DNA of 64,000 nt. Source: Datisca glomerata (Eukaryota; Streptophyta; Magnoliopsida; Cucurbitales; Datiscaceae). A model generated the notes under the pieces. That model saw only the letters and a list, made by a program, of their open reading frames with translations, was not told where the DNA came from and searched no databases. Where the stretch lies: NCBI GenBank assembly GCA_003255025.1, contig QANY01004802.1, forward strand, positions 1,326,496-1,390,495, given 5' to 3'. Positions 56,325 to 64,000 of the stretch are shown here, piece after piece. Position 1 is the stretch's first letter. Each line of letters opens with the position of its first letter. The translations under genes were made by a program, and so were the position numbers.

Positions 56325-56872
56325 ACCCAAAAGGTTATATAATTGGTCTAAGACTAATGTTGAGAAGAAACCTATATGGGAGTTATTCAGTTGGTCCTCA
56401 CCATTTTTAATTTTCAAGGTTAGTTGGACCTTGAAAATCTTATTTATTGTAATTCATTAGAGATAATTACATTAGCTGGGTTCACTTGGACTTATCAAAA
56501 TATTAGCCATAGAGTTAACTGGGGCTGTTCTTCCAAAGTCTCATTTATAACTTTAGATTATTGTAGTTTCTTTGTGATACTACTCTTCTTGACTTAAAGG
56601 AGCAGGGTTATAATTTTGTCTGCCAATTCATTTTGATAATTTAGTATTAGATGTTAATTTTTTACAACATTGATTTAGCATGTTTCAGAATATCGCCGAT
56701 AGTAATGCAACTTGCTCTCTCTAAAAGTCTCTCAGAGGGTATTTTTATTGGTCATGGATACCTTTTGTCAATTTAAATGAAATATAATTCATCTATAAAC
56801 CCAGGGATGGTCGGTCAAGTGCTTAAAAGACAAAACCACAAGTTTCCAAAGTTATTTCTCTTCTTTGGCATA
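56325..56872 (+). other. ECA 3' flank
   Basis: This should contain the 3' UTR of the pump gene. AATAAA-like words are scattered, but I cannot choose a poly(A) site. No other gene was seen. Confidence 0.6.
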
Positions 56873-57071
56873 GGGTCATGCTATGATACTAGTACTGCCG
56901 TGATATTAGATCACTCTATGTTGATATTGATCTGAAATGGTAATCTTATCTTTCATGTAGAGTGATCCAAGGGTGGTCTTGCTCAGTAATCTTACATGAT
57001 CGCACTCTTAGATTAGTCCACGGGAGTCTTACAAAAAGTGATCTTACAGTTAAATTATCTTGCATGGACCC
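56873..57071. mobile_element. Small MITE candidate, 199 bp
   Basis: Its ends are GGGTCATGCTATGATA and the complement of GGGTCCATGCAAGATAA, imperfect inverted repeats of about 16 bp. Inside, GATCACTCTATG and CATGTAGAGTGATC form a second inverted pair. No clear target duplication was found, so the class is uncertain. Confidence 0.5.
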
Positions 57072-57832
57072 AAGGTGATGAGAGGATGGCAGATTCCATA
57101 GAATTTTCTTATAGCATCAAACTAAGGTGTGCATGGTTGATTTTGTCCGGTTTAAGGTATAGAAATTAGATCGAACTGAAATTGACGGCCTTGTCATAAT
57201 GAAGACCGATCCGATCAATTATGTGTATATAAACTTAGCTGACCAGTCCGTTGAACAATTGATCTGTTCGATCGGGTTTTACGATCTACTAATATTTTTT
57301 ATTTTATTTTTCAAGACGCTCATAAATGAATTTACTTATATTTTAAAAAATTTTAAGGTTTTCATGCATTATAATAAAAACTCATAATTTAAACTACAAC
57401 ATGTAAACTAAACATTAAAGATAGATGAAAGAAATATAAAAAAAGAGAGAAAATAATATGATATATATTAATTACTTGCCCCACACTAGTATTAGAGCCA
57501 AACGTGGTTGGTGGTTGTTATTTACTTGCATACTTGCTTAATTTTTTTATTTATTTGTTTCTTGGCACAAGTGGCTGGTTAGTAATATGTTTAATTATTT
57601 CTTTATTACTTTGATATTTTAATCCGTGATTCTAACGTATCAGTTCCTATCTATTTTTCTTGAGGTACCTAGTAAGACCATTTGTGAGGCATTAAATCTT
57701 GTGGTTATGGTAGCTATTAGAGGGCAAGGGTGAAGAGCTTGAACTATATAGAAAGTTGTAGAAATCATATCTGATTCGTTAATCAAAATAAATAAATGAA
57801 ATTTTTAGACACAAGAATAATCTAGTAAACTA
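57072..57832. other. Intergenic, no gene seen
   Basis: Contains a GGTGTGCATGG...CCGGTTT scrap near 57126 that resembles the ends of the hAT-like MITEs, then AT-rich sequence without recognisable coding. Confidence 0.5.
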
Positions 57833-59440
57833 GAAGGATGAGTAGGTTATATTGAAATAATTCTTCTTGTAGCATTAGATCTACAATAATTATAATTTCT
57901 GATATAATAAATGAAGAACATGTTGAATATTATACTGATGATCATGTAGATCATAAGGTATAAAATATACATAAAGTACCTAGTAAATAAATTAATAAGT
58001 CAACATGGTCAATACCTTATTTTAAGCCACAACATCATCTTAAAATAATTAAAAAAGATATATATGCTACAGGAAAAAAGCATGAAACTTGTCAATTACT
58101 CTCTTCCAATGCTATTAAACATCACATTGAAGAATAATATAATTTTCTTCACTTTGGTTTAGTCCAAATTGGAATAAAATCACTCACATGAAAATGCCTA
58201 AATACCTTCCCATTGTTAGCCTTGCATGATGCAAGATTTACTAATTTTAATAACAACATTTTAGGATTAGTCGAATTTTTTCTTTGTAATGGTCCAACTC
58301 ATTTTGATTGTATTATTTATTTATTTTTAAGTTTGTTTAAACCTCATATTCTAAAAACTTTAATCTTGAATAGAAAAACTAGTGGTTATGGAGTTCTTGA
58401 AGGAGTCCAACCTCTAACTTTATTTTCAGAATTCATTACAAAGTTATCAAAACCAATATACATTTTCAAATATCAATAGAAGTTCTAAAAACCAAACACT
58501 TTTTATTCAATCCAATCAAAGCAATAAAAATATTTTCCCAAAACTGTTAGGCGGATTGACATTACTCTATCTACAAATTAGTTTTTAGTCAATGAAATCC
58601 AACCCGCTCCTATCCAACGTCCTCTTGAAATATATGGATAGTACTCTTAAAATAAATCTCCAACCTTTTAGATACATTCACTAAATTAGGAAGCTTAGCC
58701 AAACTAGTACCCCTAGAAATTCATTTTCTAAATCGACTGTTAATAATGAACATGATTTTAAGATCCAATAATTAGAACTAGAATTAAAAAACTTTGAAAT
58801 GAAAGATTTGAGACTTAAAAATATAGCCACAAAATCACATGTCACTCAACCAATCTTTGATAATAAGAGTGAACAACATGATGGTTCTGAATCTCTACTG
58901 CCTATGATTTCTAAGGAGTTTTATCTTTTGTTAATCCTTAGCTCTTAGTCCTAACCATAAGCACTTTGAGACATTAATACAAGCCTGATTGGGAAGGATT
59001 AACATAACACATGAATGATCTAACCAACCTTAATAGACACACTAAGTATAGGGAAACCTATGATATGGATAAAAAAAATTATCCTTACTGAATGGAAGCA
59101 TTTATACAATAATTCAAGACTGATATATTTTTTCTTGTGAGGATATTTATGAGAGAAAAAAATCAAAGTCATCTTTAAGACAAAATAGGTCAAAGAAGAT
59201 GCTAGCTGAGTAACTGCTAGTCATCCCCCACAAAAAACATTGTTAGTAATCATAAAAATTCTTTAGTTACTGCCTCTCATTTTAAAATTTCTAATGAGAG
59301 TGACCTTGATAAAAATGTTGTTGAACAACTTAATTATACTAATAAAATTTTAATAACAATAGAAAAATAATTAGGTAGAATAGAAAATAAAGTTGATGAT
59401 CTCCCTGTGTCTAANTTATCTCACTATACAAAATTAATAA
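57833..59440 (+). pseudogene. Endogenous pararetrovirus remnant (Caulimoviridae-like movement protein)
   Basis: The open frame at 58213-58479 and the sequence before it resemble the 30K-superfamily movement protein of plant pararetroviruses: a basic helix-rich lead-in near 58040-58125, a HFGLVQIGIKSL segment near 58150, LALHDARF at about 58219, and NGPTHFDCIIY near 58290. Downstream (59040-59400) are pieces such as NYPYWMEAFI and an ELNYTN/RIE-type coil that may belong to the next part of the polyprotein. Stops and frame changes interrupt it throughout, so it is an old, inactive copy. No polymerase part is visible. Confidence 0.55.
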
Positions 59441-60090
59441 AGTGCTAATTACGTATACCTTTTTCCCTTTAAATTTTTTAAAATTAATTACAGATAAGGG
59501 AAAAAAAACTAATTTCTAGAGAATAAATCCAACAAGGCTTACGTAATTAAAATATTTTTTTAGTACACGCAAGGCAGGTGTGATAATATTCTAAGATAGA
59601 CCCCATAACTTTTGCTGATATTTCATTATCTTAGTAGGTCTTTGTATTTGTAGTTAGGATTATAGTCCATGAAAAGCATGGAAGAACTAAAAGGTGGATG
59701 AGTAAGATTAGTATAGTGACCATTTGTATTTTTAAAAAAATTCATGTAATCTTGGAACATCGGTAAATTTTGATTCTAAGCATTGTAGGCACCTTTACAC
59801 GATATCTCATTTTCTAATAGTATGCTTATTGTCTCTTAAAATATCTTTAGACATCAATTGTCTCCCCTCATAATACGTACACAATTAAGTTTAAAGAAAG
59901 AAGAAAGAGAAAAAGAGATGAGATAATACTCAACTTTTATGTTTGCAATTATGGTTTCTTACATCCATATAGTACATTGAGAGTTTGTGTATATAAGTAT
60001 AATGAGTGATTATCATATAACTAATGGAAGGAATATTGATTGGTTATGAAGAGCCATCTGAAGGCATCTTTGGCCGTTGCTGAAAATGCT
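59441..60090. other. AT-rich intergenic, no gene seen
   Basis: No recognisable coding or repeat boundary. The DNA next to 60096 is the target site of the Copia element. Confidence 0.55.
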
Positions 60091-60095
60091 GATGT

Positions 60096-60341
60096 GTGAA
60101 AATCTAAAGAACACTTCAAGAAGAGTATATTTTAGTATTGATCAGTTATCAAAAGTAGCATATTTGCATGAGCCAAGAAGAAACTTATATAGTTGATGCT
60201 TAGGCTGGAAACAAAAGTAACAGATGAATTGAAAGACTAACTGAACTAACTAAAACCAATTACTCGCTCTCATTCTCTATCATTCGAGCAGTGACAACGT
60301 ATTTCACTGCCTTAGTATGTGAAGTATCTCTTAGCTTATCA
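60096..60341 (-). repeat. Copia 3' LTR
   Basis: 246 bp, from TGATAAGCTAAGAG at the right end (minus strand) to the left end at 60096. It is homologous to 63480-63716 over its whole length, with about twenty differences by eye and a 9-bp insertion (a duplicated GAACTAACT). Confidence 0.92.
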
Positions 60342-60350
60342 TCCCCCCTC
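60342..60350 (-). promoter_or_regulatory. Polypurine tract
   Basis: The minus strand reads GAGGGGGGA immediately before the 3' LTR start TGATAAG. It primes plus-strand DNA synthesis. Confidence 0.85.
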
Positions 60351-60409
60351 AAGTATGATGAGCCAGGTATGATGATCCAAGTGAAGGCATCCTAACCTGT
60401 GCAGCATAC

Positions 60410-63400
60410 TCATTTCCAATCTTTGTTGGCAAGAGCCTCTTTAACATATTTTGGTTTAGTAGGATAAGGGCTAATGGACAAAGGGTGTTTGGTTGCTGTA
60501 AATGCTTTAGGTTTATATATGCCTACTTTGGATCTAGTAACCATGGGATGGCTAGGTTGAACAGGTTGAGTATCTATGAGAGATGATTTTTGGTTTACTG
60601 GTTTAGGAGCAGGTAAAGATAAACGTTTAGGACCTGGTGTAATATCTATTAACAGAAAAGGGGCAATAGATGGGGGATCATAGGGTACAATGGTTGTAAT
60701 AGGCAAAGATATACTTGTAGGAGTTGTTATATCACATGCACTCTGATGTGAAAAACAATAACTATTAAGGAGTTAGATGATGGAGTACCTGCAGATGGTA
60801 TATTACTGACATGTTCTTATGACAATATGGAATTTTGATTTGGACATGTAATGAAAGTAGAAGACCAAGAGGGACTCTACATAGGTAATTTAGGACTTAT
60901 AGAAATTGAATTAGTGAATAGATTCTGATATGGGAAATGAGATTCATCAAACACTACATTTCTAGAAATGTAGATTCTACCAGATTGTGAAGACATTTAT
61001 ATATTTTATGATGAGCTGGATAACCTAAGAATAAGCATAAGTCAGTGTGAAAATCTACCTTATGAGTGTTATATGGTCTCAAATATGGATAGCATGCACA
61101 ACCAAAGGTCCTAAGAAGATTATAATTAGGCTTTTGGTTGAAGAGAACCTGATATAGAGAAGAAAAAGACAGAACATGAGTAGGTGGTCTATTGATCAAG
61201 AAAATAGTAGTTTGGAAAGCTTCCCACAAAAAATCTAATGGCATATAAGCCTGAGAAAGAATAGTTAGACTTATTTTGTTGGTGGACATGAGGGCAAGGA
61301 TGCCTAAAATTAATGCATTGTTCTTGTAGAAAAAGCTGAAATGGTCTGAACTCTCCTCCCCAATCAGATTGAAGAGTCTTAATAGAGGTTTTAAAATGTT
61401 TCTCAACAAGGTTTTGAATATCTTGAAAGATTGAATGGCTTCTGACTTAAGTTTTAAGGGAAAAATCCAAGAGAACTTGCTAAAGTCATCTAAGAAGCAA
61501 ATATAATACCTATAACCTTCTTTTGGGATTTTGGGAGCAAGACCCCATATATCAGTATAAATAAGTTATAAGGGTTTTTTGAAATATTTTGAGAAGTTGG
61601 AAAGGGTAGAATATGATTTTTTCCTTTTTAGCAAGGAAGACAGAAGTTAGGCATATATTTAGAAGCAGAAATGTTGTTTGTTTTAGGCATTTGTCTTAAG
61701 ATTTTCTCATTAGGGTGACCTAATCTTTGATATCATGTATTCATATTATTGGTCATGGAAACACTTAATGCAGTAGATTTCCATTTTGTACTATCAGAAT
61801 ATGCAACACTCTCCTTAGGAGAAACAAGTATAACATTCAGAGAATATTTTAGGAGAGACTTTTGATACTCAAAACCATCAATTTTATTGATGAAAGAACT
61901 ATCATTGCAATTGTCATTGTTATAATAGGACTCAGAAGTGACTCTAGAACATTTTGACAGACTCTTACTAGAAGACAGATCTACAGAATTGAACTGAAAA
62001 GGTAAAACAAATTTAATAGAGCAGTTTAAAACCAAAGGTCCATTTGATGTAGGACATGTCAACAAATATATTCAATCTTTAAGCACTCCTTGAAGAAGAA
62101 GGGTCCCCAAAGCTTTGTCCTTCACAAAATAAACATTAGAGTGAAACTCCACAAATACAGCATTAACTTGGGTTAGCTTTGAAATACTTATAAGGTTTTT
62201 CTTGATTTTAGGAACACAAAGACATGATTTAAGTTTCAAATGATGAAATTTAGGAGGAAGTAAAGCTGAACCAACATGAGTGATTAAGAGGGTCTTATCA
62301 TTGCCTAAAACAAGCCTTTCTTGTCCATTGTATTCCTCTGTTAGGCTTAGGTTGTTCAAATCTAACGTAACATGATTTGTAGTTGCTGCGTCAGCATACC
62401 AAGCCATGTCTACTGTTGAGTCAGGTGTGGGAGCATAAGTAGATGGAGATACCATGTATGCAGAAGGAGCACCACCACTAGAAAAATTGTGTGAGCTGGG
62501 GGTGTTATTTGATTGACTTCTCTCATATTTATAATAACATACAAATGCTGAGTGTAATGGCTTTGCATACACTTGGCACACAATTCTTGCACCATTGAAA
62601 CCACCATTTCTACCTCATCTTGAACCGTTTATGCCACTGAAATTTCCTCTATTCTTCTGTGAAAAGTATTGTCCATTTCTTCCAGAATTTCTGCCATTGC
62701 TATATTGATTCTTGTTGTTGTATTGGCCATTGAAAGACTTCTTGTTTCATGTGCTTTGCACCATATTTGCACACATTATAATCTTCATTTCATTCTTTGT
62801 TGCATGCTTCTCTATTTTACTTTTGTGACACATGAAGAGTGATCGAACCTCCTCCACTCCAAGATTTTTCAGATCTTGATATTATGTTTACTACTACTGG
62901 ATCATATTTAGACTTTAGACCATTGACAATGTACACAACAAGTTCTTGTTCGGATAAAGATTGCCCAACTGTTATTAGGCTATCACCATATCTTCTCATT
63001 TTGTCAAAAAACTCATAAATAGTCATATTACCTTTGCTTGTACTTTGAAGTGAGCCTCTTAGTTGAATCATTCTAGCTTTGGATTGATTTAAAAAGCTCA
63101 TTTCTAATGAACACCATACCGCAGCTGAATTATTATATTGTGTAATTGTGCCTAAGACTCCTTCAGTCATCGAGCTTCTCATCCAACTCAATAAGAGTTG
63201 ATCTTTTCTCACCCATACCTTGTATTCTGGCTTCACCTTTCCTCCATCGATGTATTTTGTTGGTATTTCTTCTGGATTGAAGATTATGTCTTCAAGTTCG
63301 TATCCATAAAGGTCTCCATAGGACATAGTTGTTGCGATCCAATCTCACTAAAACTACACTGCTCAACATATTGCATAAGTAGTTTGAGGTTGTTGTAGAA

Positions 63401-63465
63401 TTGTTGGCAGTGCTGTTGCCATTTGCTATATTCGATTCACTCACCATGGACGATTGTCCTTCTTC
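60410..63465 (-). pseudogene. Copia gag-protease-integrase remnant
   Basis: Gag start with LVRLDRNNYVLWR (63292-63480) and the UBN2-type domain (AVWCSLEMSFLNQSKARMIQ; 62817-63326). The protease site reads WYADAATTNHVT (62072-62581), where plant Copias usually have a DSGA(T/S)-type site, so the catalytic triplet looks altered. Pre-integrase text SCLCVPKIKKNLISISKL follows; integrase C-part LRTFGCACYPYLRPY and VDFHTDLCLFLGYP at 60954-61409. The linker VTRSKVGIYKPKAF ends ANKDWK at 60410, exactly where the RT should begin. The integrase core between 61409 and 61733 is broken by frame changes. Confidence 0.85.
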
Positions 63466-63467
63466 GA

Positions 63468-63479
63468 GCTCTGATACCA
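63468..63479 (-). promoter_or_regulatory. Primer binding site (initiator Met tRNA)
   Basis: The minus strand reads TGGTATCAGAGC directly after the LTR end. This is the standard plant Copia PBS, complementary to the 3' end of initiator methionine tRNA. Confidence 0.93.
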
Positions 63480-63716
63480 TGGAATTCTAAAGAACACTTC
63501 AAGAAGAGTATATTTCAGTATTGATCATTTATCAAAAGTAGAACATTTACATGAGCCAAGAAGTGACTTATATAGCCGGTGCTTAGGTTGGAAAACAGAA
63601 GTAACAGATGAATAGAAAGACTAACTAAAACCAACTACTCACTCTCACTCTCTATCACTCGAGTAGTGGGAGTGTATTTCACTGCCTTAGTATGTGAAGT
63701 ATCTCTTAGCTTATCA
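63480..63716 (-). repeat. Copia 5' LTR with promoter
   Basis: 237 bp. On the minus strand it starts TGATAAGCTAAGAG and ends TTAGAATTCCA. A TATATAAG box lies on the minus strand at 63574-63567, which places the inferred RNA start about 30 bases further left. Confidence 0.92.
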
Positions 63717-64000
63717 ATATGGATGATAATAGGTTGACTTAATAGGATAATGTGAAGTATCATTGTTGTTTGTATGATTGTGCTGCAAGCTGGACAATTG
63801 TGTCACTTATAAATTATTCTTAACACCCTGCTCAAGAGAAAAGGAAAGACCTCAACCTTGAGTATGGACTTTGTTAGAAAAAATAGAGGTTATTGTGAAT
63901 CAAGAAAAGATATTACCCAAAAAGAATAAATCATTGTTGGAGATTATTAGATTGGGGCATGGTGAGTCACTATCCTTAAAGTCGATTCCGTGCTCTTATG
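63717..64000. other. Right flank of the Copia element
   Basis: No gene. The phrase AACACCCTGCTCAAGAGAAA near 63821 has the look of another LTR element's leader on the minus strand, but too little is present to assign. Confidence 0.4.

Larger units (their letters stand above)
60096..63716 (-). mobile_element. Copia element with both LTRs and no RT/RNase H
   Basis: The element reads right to left: 5' LTR 63716-63480, PBS 63479-63468, gag, protease, integrase, integrase-RT linker, PPT, 3' LTR 60341-60096. The flanks ATGTG (60091-60095) and ATATG (63717-63721) form a 5-bp target duplication with one difference. The whole is 3.6 kb, about 1.3 kb shorter than a standard Copia, because pol stops right before the RT. 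Confidence 0.92.

Overview
The window is nuclear DNA from a flowering plant, most likely a eudicot. The evidence is three plant genes with many short GT-AG introns, AT-rich intergenic DNA, and several plant retroelement lineages. I cannot name the species from the sequence alone.

Three intact host genes account for almost all the functional coding sequence. (1) Bases 93-6033, plus strand: UFL1, the UFM1-protein E3 ligase, missing only its first exon(s) beyond the left edge. (2) Bases 10113-15619, minus strand, with a 5' UTR exon near 16872-16975: VIP2/NOT2, a CCR4-NOT subunit, complete at 661 codons. (3) Bases 49970-56324, plus strand: an ER-type P2A calcium ATPase (ECA/LCA1 type), complete at 1064 codons. 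All splice junctions I propose keep the reading frame. The three genes are neighbours only; nothing links them functionally.

The rest is repetitive. From left to right: a three-copy tandem repeat and one copy of an 850-bp dispersed repeat behind UFL1; a hAT-like MITE at 9011-9360; a 5'-truncated LINE inside a VIP2 intron with a 17-bp target duplication; a 1.15-kb foldback element just upstream of VIP2; a 4.85-kb LINE at 21834-26683 bounded by a perfect 12-bp target duplication; a poly-G/N assembly gap; the second copy of the dispersed repeat; a second hAT-like MITE; a wrecked Copia element at about 33.3-35.95 kb; a Ty3/gypsy element of Tat type at about 35.95-47.0 kb, with pol on the minus strand, 111-bp tandem repeats, and an antisense plant-mobile-domain (PMD) ORF on the plus strand; and an LTR-flanked fragment at 47.0-47.94 kb. 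Right of the calcium ATPase are a small MITE, a decayed endogenous pararetrovirus segment (about 57.8-59.4 kb) and a Copia element at 60096-63716 with both LTRs, PBS, PPT and target duplication.

Two signals stand out. First, three unrelated retroelements (a LINE and two Copias) keep domains on both sides, or at least the ends needed for mobilisation, but have lost the reverse transcriptase core. Second, the gypsy element's antisense PMD ORF is preceded by two 51-bp direct repeats and a TATA box on its own strand, which looks like a dedicated antisense promoter. No CRISPR array, rRNA or convincing tRNA gene was seen.
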